From Jeongeupia naejangsanensis (GTDB lineage: Bacteria > Pseudomonadota > Gammaproteobacteria > Burkholderiales > Chitinibacteraceae), in NCBI RefSeq assembly GCF_016865585.1, contig NZ_JAESND010000005.1:186001-250000 (forward strand): a stretch of DNA of 64,000 nucleotides. Direction: 5' to 3'. The notes below the pieces were generated by a model that did no database searches, was not told the origin of the DNA, and saw nothing but the letters and a program-made list of their open reading frames with translations. Both the position numbers and the translations under genes were made by a program. Positions 15,786 through 24,350 of the stretch are shown here, piece after piece (within the stretch, counting starts at the first letter, position 1; every line of letters begins with the position of its first letter).

Positions 15786-17618
15786 ATGTGCGGCATCGCC
15801 GGTTTCTTTCTTCCCGACGCCTTGCCGAGAACGGCGATCGATGCAGCCATCGATGCCCTGCGCCGCCGCGGTCCTGACGCCGCGCACGTGATCGGCTGGC
15901 GCCGTGACGGCAGCCGCAGCGATGATGACGCCGAATACGGCCTGCTGCACCGGCGGCTGTCGATCCGCGACCCGCGCCCCGAAGCCGACCAGCCGATGCG
16001 CAACGACGCCGGCGACATCTGGATCTGCTACAACGGCGAGGTCTACGGCTGGGAGGACGACGCGGCCGCGCTGGCGCGCGAAGGCGTCGTGTTCAACACC
16101 CGTTCCGACACCGAATTCATCCTGCACGGCTACGAGCGCTGGGGCTTCGAGGCGCTGCTGCCGAAGCTGCGCGGCATGTTCGCGTTGGCGATCCTCGACT
16201 GGCGCACCCGCACGCTGTGGCTGGCGCGTGACCGGCTGGGCCTCAAGCCGCTGATCTACCACCACGGCGACGACGGCCGCTTCGCCTTCGGCTCGCTGGT
16301 GCGCGCGGTGATGCCGCTGGTGCCGGCTGCCGCGCGCACGCTCGACGCCGACGGCCTCGCCGCCTATCTGGCGCACCGCTACATCCCGGCGTCGCGAACG
16401 ATCTTCACCGGCCTGCGCCGGCTCGAGAACGGCCACCTGCTGCGTTACGACCTCGACAGCGGCAAGCTCGAAAACCGCGCCTACTGGCAACCCGCAGCGG
16501 GCGAGGGTGAACCGCTGGCCTTGCTCGACGAAGCGATCGGCCTGCGCACCGTCGCCGACCGGCCGGTCGGCGTCTTCCTGTCGAGCGGCGTCGACTCGGT
16601 CGTGATCGCCAGCCGGCTCGCCGCGCAAGGCCACAAGGATCTGAGTACCTACACCGCTGCATTCGCGGGCAGCACGCTTGACGAATCGGATGCGGCCGCC
16701 GGCATCGCCAGCCACCTTGGCTTGCGGCACGAACGGATCGAAGTGCCGAACACGATCGCCGCCGATTTCGACGAGATCGTCGCGACGCTGGACGAGCCGT
16801 TCGCCGATCCGTCGGCGCTGCCGATGTGGTATCTGTCGCGGCAGACCAGCGAGCAGGTCAAGGTGGTGCTGTGCGGCGACGGCGGCGACGAGCTGTTCGC
16901 CGGCTACAAGCGTTACAAACAGCATTTGCGTTCAAGCTGGCGCGGCGGCTTCCGGCTGCCCTTGCCGTACAAACCCGACGTGCTCGGCCGCAACAAGCTG
17001 GCGCAGGAAGCGGGACTCAGCTGGGGCGACGCGTACAGCCTGCGCTTCTCGGGCTTCAGCCCGCAGCAGCGCGCCGCGCTGATGCCGACCCGGCCGGTGC
17101 TGGCCCACTACTGGCGCGACGGCGTGCCGGCGGCGAGCCCGGTCGAATCGTTGCTGAACCGCGATCTGGCCAATTACCTGCCCGAGTATATCCTGCGCAA
17201 GGCCGACCTCGTGACGATGGCGCACGGCCTCGAAGGCCGCGCGCCGCTGCTCGACCACCACTTCGTCGCCAGCGTGCTGGCGCAGCCGGTGGCCAGGCGT
17301 TTCACCGATCCGGCCAAGCAACTGCTGGCGCCGGCGATGGCCGGCCTGCCCGATGCGCTGAACCCCTTCCTGCAGAAAAAGCGCGGCTTCAACCCGCCGC
17401 TGAAGCACTGGCTGACGGTCGATCTGGCCGACCGCTATGACGGCCTCGGCGCGCGGCTGGCCGTGAACAGCGACGGCTTGCTCGACGCGGGCGCCGTCGA
17501 TACGCTGATTGCCGCTTATCGTGAAGGCAACGGCCGCTACGCTGAACAGGTGTTGCAGCTGTTGATGCTCGACGCATCGCTGGCGCAACTGAAGCAACTG
17601 GATACGGAACTGCGATGA
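15786..17618 (+). CDS. asnB: AsnB-type glutamine-dependent amidotransferase
   Basis: A 610-residue class II glutamine amidotransferase. Cys2 after the initiator Met (MCGIAGFFL) is the glutaminase nucleophile; the N-terminal Ntn domain has RRGPDA and LLHRRLSIRDP. The C-terminal synthetase domain has the PPi-loop VFLSSGVDSVV (about residue 265) and LCGDGGDELFAGY. The house-keeping reaction is asparagine synthesis, but members embedded in glycan clusters often amidate uronic acids. Here the gene overlaps a glycosyltransferase (ATGA) and shares the island with a UDP-uronate epimerase, so an amide-sugar role is inferred. Confidence 0.85.
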   Translation: MCGIAGFFLPDALPRTAIDAAIDALRRRGPDAAHVIGWRRDGSRSDDDAEYGLLHRRLSIRDPRPEADQPMRNDAGDIWICYNGEVYGWEDDAAALAREGVVFNTRSDTEFILHGYERWGFEALLPKLRGMFALAILDWRTRTLWLARDRLGLKPLIYHHGDDGRFAFGSLVRAVMPLVPAAARTLDADGLAAYLAHRYIPASRTIFTGLRRLENGHLLRYDLDSGKLENRAYWQPAAGEGEPLALLDEAIGLRTVADRPVGVFLSSGVDSVVIASRLAAQGHKDLSTYTAAFAGSTLDESDAAAGIASHLGLRHERIEVPNTIAADFDEIVATLDEPFADPSALPMWYLSRQTSEQVKVVLCGDGGDELFAGYKRYKQHLRSSWRGGFRLPLPYKPDVLGRNKLAQEAGLSWGDAYSLRFSGFSPQQRAALMPTRPVLAHYWRDGVPAASPVESLLNRDLANYLPEYILRKADLVTMAHGLEGRAPLLDHHFVASVLAQPVARRFTDPAKQLLAPAMAGLPDALNPFLQKKRGFNPPLKHWLTVDLADRYDGLGARLAVNSDGLLDAGAVDTLIAAYREGNGRYAEQVLQLLMLDASLAQLKQLDTELR

Positions 17619-18727
17619 AAATCGGCTTTATCGACGTCACCGCGACGGTGTCGTTCGGCGGCGTGCAGACCGCCGTGTGGCAGCTGGCCGCGGCGCTGAC
17701 CGACCTCGGTCACGAGGTCCACGTGATCGGCGGCAACGGCGACATCCGCCCGGACCTCGGCGGCCGCGATATCGGCGTGCACACCTTCGCGTTCCGCTCG
17801 CGCGAGCGTTTCCCGAATTTCGGCAGCCGCTTCCGCCGGCTGGCCGAGCGCTACAGCATGGCGCGCAATGCGAAGCAGGCCGTCGCCGGGCTCGAACTCG
17901 ACTGGGTCGTGCTGACCAAGCCGTTCGACTTCTTCTGGCCGCATCTGATGCCGGCCGGCAGCCGCACCCGTTTTGCCTTCATGAGCGGCGGCACCGACTT
18001 CTTCCGTGGCGACCGCAAGCTGGCCAAACGTATCGATGCATGGATGGCGTGCAGCCATTTCAACGCCTGGCAGCTGCAGCACCACTACAAGCGTTTCCCC
18101 AAGGTGATCTACAACGGCGTCGACGTCGATCATTTCCGTCCGCTGGACGGCGCGGCCAAGCGCGCCGAACTCGGCATTGGCGAGGACGAGTTCGTGCTGG
18201 CCTTCGCTGGCCGGCTGGTCGGCTGGAAGGGCATCCGGGTCGCGATCGATGCGCTGGCGAAGCTGGTCGACGTCAAGGCGCGGCTGTTGCTGATCGGCGG
18301 CGGCGACGCGCTCGACGAGCTGAAAGCGCAGGCGCAAAAACTGGGTCTGGCCGGGCGCGTGCTGTTCGTGCCGGCGCAGCCTCATGCCAGCCTGCCCGAC
18401 TGGTACGCCGCGGCCGACGCCGGCGTGTTTCCGAGCATCGGCGACGAGGCGTTCGGCATTACCATTGCCGAGGCGATGGCCTGCGGACTGCCGGTGATCG
18501 CCAGCCATATCGGCGGCATCCCCGAGGTCGTCGGCAACGAAGGCAGCTGCGGCGTGCTGGTCAGCCCCGGCGACGCGACGGCAATCGCCGGTGCGGTCCG
18601 GCACCTGTTGGGGTTGCCCGACCGCGGCCGGGCGATCGGCGAGCGCGCGCGCGCGCGCATCGTCGGCCAGTACACATGGACGCAATCGGCACAGCGGCTG
18701 CTGGCCGCGCTGGGAGATCCGGCATGA
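17615..18727 (+). CDS. Family 4 glycosyltransferase
   Basis: A 370-residue GT-B enzyme starting MKIGFIDVTATVSFGGVQTA, with the GGVQ glycine loop. The C-terminal domain has FAGRLVGWKGIRVAIDAL, LLIGGGDALDEL and DEAFGITIAEAMACGLPV (E-x7-E region). A short IYNGVDVDHFRP segment is typical of GT4. It overlaps asnB at the 5' side and the next transferase at the 3' side by four bases each, showing tight translational coupling. Specific sugar unknown. Confidence 0.85.
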   Translation: MKIGFIDVTATVSFGGVQTAVWQLAAALTDLGHEVHVIGGNGDIRPDLGGRDIGVHTFAFRSRERFPNFGSRFRRLAERYSMARNAKQAVAGLELDWVVLTKPFDFFWPHLMPAGSRTRFAFMSGGTDFFRGDRKLAKRIDAWMACSHFNAWQLQHHYKRFPKVIYNGVDVDHFRPLDGAAKRAELGIGEDEFVLAFAGRLVGWKGIRVAIDALAKLVDVKARLLLIGGGDALDELKAQAQKLGLAGRVLFVPAQPHASLPDWYAAADAGVFPSIGDEAFGITIAEAMACGLPVIASHIGGIPEVVGNEGSCGVLVSPGDATAIAGAVRHLLGLPDRGRAIGERARARIVGQYTWTQSAQRLLAALGDPA

Positions 18728-19914
18728 GGCTGGCCTATATCGACCCGCACCCGGTGCCCGGCGGCGACGTCGAGGCGCTGCAGATACTGCAGAACGTCGA
18801 CGCGCTGGCACGCGTCGGCGTGATGGTCGATCTGGTCACGCCGACCGCAACGTTTGAAACCCAGGCCATCCTCGGCCGGCCGCTGGCCGCCGGGGTGATC
18901 CTGCACCCGCAGATCGACTGGCGCCGGCGCTGGTTCTTTCCGGTCAACAGCAACCTGCCGTTCTTCATCCAGGCAGTGCGCTGGCTCAGGCGTCATCACG
19001 TCGACGCGGTCTTCGTGCGCAATCTCAAGCTGGCCGACTACCTGCTGGCGCATTGCCCCGGTGTGAAGCTGTTTTTCGAAACGCATGAAATCTTCGCCCA
19101 GACCTACCGCGAGGACCATCCGCAGCTGCGCGGCAAACAGGCCGGCAAGCATGCGACGCTGCGCGAACGCGAGGCCAACGTCTACAGCAAGTCCACCGGG
19201 CTGTTCGCGCTGACGCAGCTGCTGATCGACGACGTCCGCCGCGACTATCAGGTGAGCACACCGGCCTGGGTTGCCGCCGACGGCGTCGATCTGACGGCGG
19301 CGAATGCGGCGTTCACCGAAGCACCGTGGTCGCCGTCGACGCCCGCCCGGCTGCTGTACTTGGGCAGTCTGCACCCGTGGAAGGGCGTGCCGACGCTGAT
19401 CGAGGCGATGGCTCATGTCGACGGTGCAAGGCTGACGATCGCCGGTGGCAACGCCGAGCGGATCGACGAACTGCGCGCGCAGGCGATGGCACTCGGCGTC
19501 CACGGCAGGATCGATTTCATCGGTGCGATTGCGCCGGCCAAGCGCTTCGCGCTGATTGCCGAACACGATATCTGCCTGCTGCCACTGACCGAGACCAGCA
19601 TCGCCAGCCGCTATACCTCGCCGCTGAAACTGTTCGAATACATGGCGCTGGCCAAGCCCATTGTCGTTGCCGACCTGCCGTCGATCCGCGAGGTGCTGGT
19701 GCACGGCGAATCCGGCTGGCTGGTCGCGCCTGCGTCGCCGCAGGCCATGGCCGAAGGCATCAATACGCTGCTGGCCCGGCCCGAAGTCGCCGCGCGGCTG
19801 GCCGCGCAAGCGCGCGAACTGGCGCTGCAGTACAGCTGGGAAGCCCGCGCCCACCGGATTGCCGACGCCATCGATGCGACGATCGGCGACGCGACCGCCG
19901 GAGCCGCCCGGTGA
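18724..19914 (+). CDS. Family 4 glycosyltransferase
   Basis: A 396-residue protein with a GT-B fold. The start is MRLAYIDPHPVPGGDVEALQ, followed by FFETHEIFAQTYREDHP; the donor-binding half has YLGSLHPWKGVPTLIEAM, TIAGGNAERIDEL and TSPLKLFEYMALAKPIV. The SPLKLFEYMA motif is typical of GT4 members acting on lipid-linked or core glycans. It uses ATGA overlap with the previous gene and GTGA overlap with the next. Donor unknown. Confidence 0.85.
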   Translation: MRLAYIDPHPVPGGDVEALQILQNVDALARVGVMVDLVTPTATFETQAILGRPLAAGVILHPQIDWRRRWFFPVNSNLPFFIQAVRWLRRHHVDAVFVRNLKLADYLLAHCPGVKLFFETHEIFAQTYREDHPQLRGKQAGKHATLREREANVYSKSTGLFALTQLLIDDVRRDYQVSTPAWVAADGVDLTAANAAFTEAPWSPSTPARLLYLGSLHPWKGVPTLIEAMAHVDGARLTIAGGNAERIDELRAQAMALGVHGRIDFIGAIAPAKRFALIAEHDICLLPLTETSIASRYTSPLKLFEYMALAKPIVVADLPSIREVLVHGESGWLVAPASPQAMAEGINTLLARPEVAARLAAQARELALQYSWEARAHRIADAIDATIGDATAGAAR

Positions 19915-21020
19915 AGCTGCTGATGACCTGTGCGCCGATCCACCCGGTGCCGCCGCGCCACAGTGCCGCGGTCGAGTGGTGGATGTACCAGGTGGGACTG
20001 CGTACGCAGCACGACATGCTGATCGCCTGCACGCACCAGCCCGGCTATGCGGTCGACGAACGGGTTTCGGAGCGGCTGCGCATCCACCGTGTCGAGATCG
20101 GCCGGACGTACAAGCGGCTGTTCCAGAAATGGACCAAGCTCGACCCCTACGGCTATGCCGGCCGGGTGCTGACGCAGGCGCGTCGCAGTGGTGCCGAACT
20201 GGTATATGTCCACAATTCGGTCACCACCTATGCCGAGATCAAGCGCCGCGCGCGCGGCTTGCCGCTGGTGCTGCACATGCACAACGAGCAACCGGCGGCA
20301 CAGCTGGGCGCCGATGACCGGCTGGTGGTGCCGAGCCGCTACCTGCAGGACTGGTACGCGGCCAACAGCAGGGCGCGCGACATCCGTGTGATCGCCAACG
20401 GTGTCGACCTCGATGCGCCGCCGCAAGCGCCGCTGGCGCTGCCGAAGAGCACCAAGCGCACGGTGCTGTTCGCCGGGCGGTTTTCCGAGGAAAAGGGCGC
20501 GCTGGCGCTGGCGAACGCTTTCCTCGCGTCACCCGGACTGGCTGCGCGCTGCCGGCTGCTGCTGGTCGGCGAAAGCGATCCGGCCAGGCTGACCGGGGCA
20601 CGCGCCGACTATGTGCGCAAGGTCCGCGATGCGGTCGGCCGGCTCGGCGACGGCGTGTTTGCCGGTTCGCTGCCGCCCGAGGGCATGCAGGCAGCGTACC
20701 GTGCCGCCGATCTGGTCGTCGTCCCATCCTTGTTCGAGGAACCGTTCTGCATGGTCGCCATCGAAGCGATGGCCGCCGGCGTGCCGGTGCTGGCATCGCG
20801 GCGCGGTGGCATGCCCGAATATCTGATCGATGGCGAGACCGGTTTCCTGATAGGCGATCCGCTTGACGCGACCGGGCTGGCTGGCGATATCCTGCGCGCA
20901 CTCGACGCGCCGCAACGCGATGCGGTGATCGCGGCGTCAACCGCGATGGTGCGCGCGCGTTTTGGCTGGTCGCGCATCGCCGCCGATTTCGACGCCTACT
21001 GCGCCGCCGTCGGCGGCTAG
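19911..21020 (+). CDS. Family 4 glycosyltransferase
   Basis: A 369-residue GT4 protein. The GTG at 19911 overlaps the stop of the previous gene (GTGA) and begins VKLLMTCAPIHPVPPRHSAAVE, a substrate-loop variant seen in WaaG/CotSA-like transferases. The donor half has LFAGRFSEEKGALALANAF, PSLFEEPFCMVAIEAMAAGVPVLAS and a MPEYLIDGETGFL segment. The E-x7-E region is intact. Likely acts in core oligosaccharide assembly; the donor is not known. Confidence 0.83.
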   Translation: MKLLMTCAPIHPVPPRHSAAVEWWMYQVGLRTQHDMLIACTHQPGYAVDERVSERLRIHRVEIGRTYKRLFQKWTKLDPYGYAGRVLTQARRSGAELVYVHNSVTTYAEIKRRARGLPLVLHMHNEQPAAQLGADDRLVVPSRYLQDWYAANSRARDIRVIANGVDLDAPPQAPLALPKSTKRTVLFAGRFSEEKGALALANAFLASPGLAARCRLLLVGESDPARLTGARADYVRKVRDAVGRLGDGVFAGSLPPEGMQAAYRAADLVVVPSLFEEPFCMVAIEAMAAGVPVLASRRGGMPEYLIDGETGFLIGDPLDATGLAGDILRALDAPQRDAVIAASTAMVRARFGWSRIAADFDAYCAAVGG

Positions 21021-21042
21021 ATCCACTACCTCAGGTTTGTTC

Positions 21043-22092
21043 ATGAAACGAGCAGTCAAGTCGGTCATCATGCAGGGCGGTCAGGGCGACGCCATCATGG
21101 CCGCGTACGGCATGGCGGCGCTGCACGCGCTCAAGCCGGGCATTTTCGCCGACGACGTGGTCTGTTATCCGCGTTCGCTCGCCGCGCCGCTGATCCAGGC
21201 GCTGATGCCGTGGGCCAAGGTGCTGCCGATCGACAAAAGCAACGGCTCGGCGCACCCGCGCTTCTATACCAGTGCCGCGAAGACGACGCTGGGTTCGGCG
21301 TACAAGAACTGGTTCGGTCCGGACTGGATCAACAACTTCGCCGAGCGCCGCCGACAGGCGTCGACCGGTTATCAGGCTCCCGGCGGTGTGGCGGGGCTGG
21401 CGCGCTGGCTGACCGACAAGCGCCTGATCGGCAACACCCGCTGGCGCCGCGAAGCGCCCGACTACTACGCGATCAAGATGTGGGCGCCGTTGGCCGAGTA
21501 CCACGGCTTCAGCGAAATCGACCTCGGCCGTGCGCTGTACGCGACGGTCGACGAACTGAAGGCGAACATCGGCAAAGCGCTCGGCGATTACCAATCGTTG
21601 CTGCCGGTGCCGACGCTGGCGGTGTTTCCGAGTGGCGCCTCGTTCCAGACGATGCCGCCGGCGTTTCTGGCGCGGCTGGTCGCGGCGCTGCCCGGCGTCG
21701 AAGTCCGTGCCTTCTTCGGCCCCGGCGATGCGACCATGGCCGACTACGCCGCACTCGGTATTGCCTGTGAAATCACGCCGACGCTGAATGACGTGCTCTA
21801 CGTCCTCAGGCACGCGCCGGCGGTGATCACCGTCGACAGCTTCGTCTCGCACCTCGCGCAACTGTTCGCCGACGGCCACATCGCGGCTATGTCGCACGAC
21901 CTGCCGGTACACACCGTCCACCCGGGCGCGGCCAGCCGGATCGTGTTCAAGGCCATGCCCTGTGTGCCGTGCAACTACCTGCCCAAGGCAGGGCAATGTG
22001 CGGCCGGCTTCAAGCGTTGTGGTGTGTACGAACGCGGTGATTACTTCGAACTGATGCTGCGGACGATCCGTGGTGTTGTCTCTGAGGCATGA
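21043..22092 (+). CDS. GT9-like protein with C-terminal cysteine cluster, function unknown
   Basis: A 349-residue protein resembling the family 9 (heptosyltransferase) fold only weakly. The start MKRAVKSVIMQGGQGDAIMAAYGM matches the GDxxM/GDxl loop of GT9, and VITVDSFVSHLAQLFAD matches the ADP-sugar site VDT/S-x3-HLA. A run near the C-terminus, PCVPCNYLPKAGQC with a later KRCGVYE, supplies four cysteines like the CRPC cluster in waaQ. The middle (about residues 60-160) is unlike known heptosyltransferases. It is 22 bases after the preceding transferase and precedes the ligase gene. Confidence 0.6.
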   Translation: MKRAVKSVIMQGGQGDAIMAAYGMAALHALKPGIFADDVVCYPRSLAAPLIQALMPWAKVLPIDKSNGSAHPRFYTSAAKTTLGSAYKNWFGPDWINNFAERRRQASTGYQAPGGVAGLARWLTDKRLIGNTRWRREAPDYYAIKMWAPLAEYHGFSEIDLGRALYATVDELKANIGKALGDYQSLLPVPTLAVFPSGASFQTMPPAFLARLVAALPGVEVRAFFGPGDATMADYAALGIACEITPTLNDVLYVLRHAPAVITVDSFVSHLAQLFADGHIAAMSHDLPVHTVHPGAASRIVFKAMPCVPCNYLPKAGQCAAGFKRCGVYERGDYFELMLRTIRGVVSEA

Positions 22093-22096
22093 AGCG

Positions 22097-23269
22097 ATGC
22101 GCAATCTGCTCGGCAGCCTCACGCTCACCGCTCTGATCCAAGGGCTGCTTTTCATCTACCTGCCTCTGGCGGCCAATACGGCACTACCCGGCTTGCGTAA
22201 TACTAGTCTGGGGCTGTTGTTGTTGCTTTCGCTGTACGTGCTGATCCGGCAGCGACCGAAAGTGGACAAGTGCCTGGCAATCAGCGGCATGGGCTATCTG
22301 CTGCTGGTGACGGCCTCGTTCCTGACGCTCACCAACATTGGTGCAAGCAGCTCGGAGTTCGTCCGCAGCATGCTGGCGCCGACCGTACTAGCGATGGCGT
22401 TGCTGGCTGTCACTAAGGATTTTGACGTCAAGGCGCAGTTGAAGCTGACCGTGCTGGCCTCTGTTTTGACAACGCTGCTGTATGCCTGGTCAATCCACCA
22501 GCTATGGGGGGCATTGCAGGCCAATCTGTTTAATCGTGACTACGGCTTTCGCTTTCTTGTTTTCTTGCCGTTCCTGCTATTGGCACTGATCAGCAAGTTG
22601 GGGAGGATCTGGACGGGGTTAGCTGCGCTGCTGCTCGTTTTGCAGGTCATCGCGATCGGCTTGATGGGGTTCCGTGGTGCCTGGCTGGGACTGGTTACGG
22701 TCGTACTACTGTTTGTTTGGCGGCACCTAACCACCAAGGGTTTGCTGGTGCTGGCAGCGGTTGTGATAGCGGTAGGTGTCGCTTCGGCCAGCCTGACTAA
22801 GCAGTTTGCACCGCAAACGTATCAGTATGTCGAGACCAAGTTGCGTCAGACCGACTCCTCCGGTCGTGTGGATTTCCTTTGGAAGCCAACCATTACGATG
22901 ATCAGAGATACCCCTTTGTTGGGGCACGGCTATGGCAACGCCAATTTCAGCAAGATTTTCGCCGCCGAGGCGCCGAAGCACGATGACTGGCTGTGGAAGG
23001 ACGCTACCCACCCGCACAACATCTGGCTCGAAGTCGCGTTTGCGACCGGTCTGGTCGGTGCTGCGCTGCTGCTGACCATCATGCTGCGCAGCGGCTGGCT
23101 GCTGTGGCAGCGCAGCCGCGAGGGCAATCCGCTGGCCGAGGCGGCCTTGCTCGGTCTGATCGGCTTTTACGGCGTGCTGGGGATGACCGAACCGCTGGCG
23201 TGGGCGCCGCTGGGGCTGTTTGCGGGCATTGCGCTGGCGCAGTCGGCACGTTTCGGTGACAGAACATGA
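22097..23269 (+). CDS. waaL: O-antigen ligase/polymerase-type membrane protein (WaaL/Wzy_C family)
   Basis: A 390-residue integral membrane protein with about 10-11 hydrophobic helices. The large periplasmic loop holds GYGNANF and the conserved HPHNIWLEVAFATGLVG, in which the histidine is the hallmark of WaaL and Wzy_C proteins. WaaL joins O-antigen or other glycan to lipid A-core on the periplasmic face. The ATG at 22097 has GAGG nine bases upstream; a GTG at 22070 is possible but overlaps the previous gene. The first 800 or so bases have clearly lower GC (about 53-58% in lines I counted) than the last 350 (about 72% in one line). Confidence 0.8.
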   Translation: MRNLLGSLTLTALIQGLLFIYLPLAANTALPGLRNTSLGLLLLLSLYVLIRQRPKVDKCLAISGMGYLLLVTASFLTLTNIGASSSEFVRSMLAPTVLAMALLAVTKDFDVKAQLKLTVLASVLTTLLYAWSIHQLWGALQANLFNRDYGFRFLVFLPFLLLALISKLGRIWTGLAALLLVLQVIAIGLMGFRGAWLGLVTVVLLFVWRHLTTKGLLVLAAVVIAVGVASASLTKQFAPQTYQYVETKLRQTDSSGRVDFLWKPTITMIRDTPLLGHGYGNANFSKIFAAEAPKHDDWLWKDATHPHNIWLEVAFATGLVGAALLLTIMLRSGWLLWQRSREGNPLAEAALLGLIGFYGVLGMTEPLAWAPLGLFAGIALAQSARFGDRT

Positions 23270-24297
23270 CCCGCGTACTGCTGATCCGTCGCGACAATAT
23301 CGGCGACCTGATCCTGACGACCCCGCTGATCGAAGCCCTTGCGGCACAGCCGGGCTGGCGGGTCGACGTGCTGGTCAACAGTTACAACGAGGCGATCCTC
23401 GACGGCAATCCGGATGTCGCGCGCGTCTATCGCTACAAGAAGCTGCACCATCGCGACACCGGCGAGTCGGCGTGGCAGGTGATCGCCGAACGCATCCGCA
23501 CGGTGCTGGCGATCCGCCGCGCGCGTTACGACATCGCCGTTGTCGCCAAGGAAGCATGGGACAAGCGCCCGCTGCAGTGGGCGACCCTGGCCAGGGCCAA
23601 ACGGATCGTCGCCCTGTGCGACCATGGCCGGCCGGGGCATCCGCGCATTACCGATCTGGTGACCGCGCCCGAATTCGGCAGCGAGCATCTGGTCGAACGC
23701 CTGCATCGGCTGCTCGCGCCACTGGGGATCGTGGTGCCACCCGGCCCGTTGCGGCTGTTTGCCGACGAAGCGCAGGTGGCGGGGATGCGTGCGCGTTACG
23801 GGCTGGACGGCGCGGTGCCGGTGTACGCCTTGCAGCTCAGCGCACGCAAGCTCAAGCAACGCTGGCCGGTCGAACGCTTTGCCGAGCTGGCGACCCGCAT
23901 CGCCGCCGCCGGCCCGTGCAAGCTGGTGCTGCTCTGGTCTCCCGGCGCGGCCGACGATCCGCGCCACCCCGGCGATGACGACAAGGCCGCGCAGCTTGTC
24001 GCCGCGTGCCCCGGGCTGCCGCTGGTGCCGGTCAGGACGACGTCGCTGGCCGAGCTGAAGGCGGCAATGCAGCTGTGCGATCAGGTGATCACCGCCGACG
24101 GCGGGGCGATGCATGTCGCTGCCGGGCTCGGCAAACCGGTGGTCGCGCTGTTCGGCAACAGCAATGCCGCGGCGTGGGCGCCCTGGGGCGTGCCGCACGA
24201 AATCTTGCAGACCGAGGCGCGCGACGTGAACACGCTGGGTGCCGAGACCGTGTTCGCTGCACACCGGCGCCTGCTCGAACGCAGCCCCGGCGACTAG
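23266..24297 (+). CDS. Family 9 glycosyltransferase (heptosyltransferase family)
   Basis: A 343-residue GT9 protein with VLLIRRDNIGDLILTTPLIEAL at the start (the IGDL-xx-TP loop), QLSARKLKQRWPVERFAELA in the middle and ITADGGAMHVAAGLGKPVVALFGN near the C-terminus. The KxRWP-type segment is closer to WaaF/WaaC-like heptosyltransferases than the other GT9 genes here. It overlaps the ligase by four bases (ATGA) and ends the plus-strand cluster. It probably transfers a heptose or similar sugar in the cytoplasm. Confidence 0.85.
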   Translation: MTRVLLIRRDNIGDLILTTPLIEALAAQPGWRVDVLVNSYNEAILDGNPDVARVYRYKKLHHRDTGESAWQVIAERIRTVLAIRRARYDIAVVAKEAWDKRPLQWATLARAKRIVALCDHGRPGHPRITDLVTAPEFGSEHLVERLHRLLAPLGIVVPPGPLRLFADEAQVAGMRARYGLDGAVPVYALQLSARKLKQRWPVERFAELATRIAAAGPCKLVLLWSPGAADDPRHPGDDDKAAQLVAACPGLPLVPVRTTSLAELKAAMQLCDQVITADGGAMHVAAGLGKPVVALFGNSNAAAWAPWGVPHEILQTEARDVNTLGAETVFAAHRRLLERSPGD

Positions 24298-24303
24298 CCG
24301 GGG
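24285..24303 (+). terminator. Hairpin at the end of the glycan cluster
   Basis: CCCCGGC and GCCGGGG form a 7-bp stem with a GACTA loop that contains the stop codon of the last transferase. There is no T-tract, so termination here is only a possibility. Confidence 0.3.
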
Positions 24304-24350
24304 GGGCGCCGGGCCGATAGACTCCGTTCTTTAGCCTCCCGTCGCCCGCC

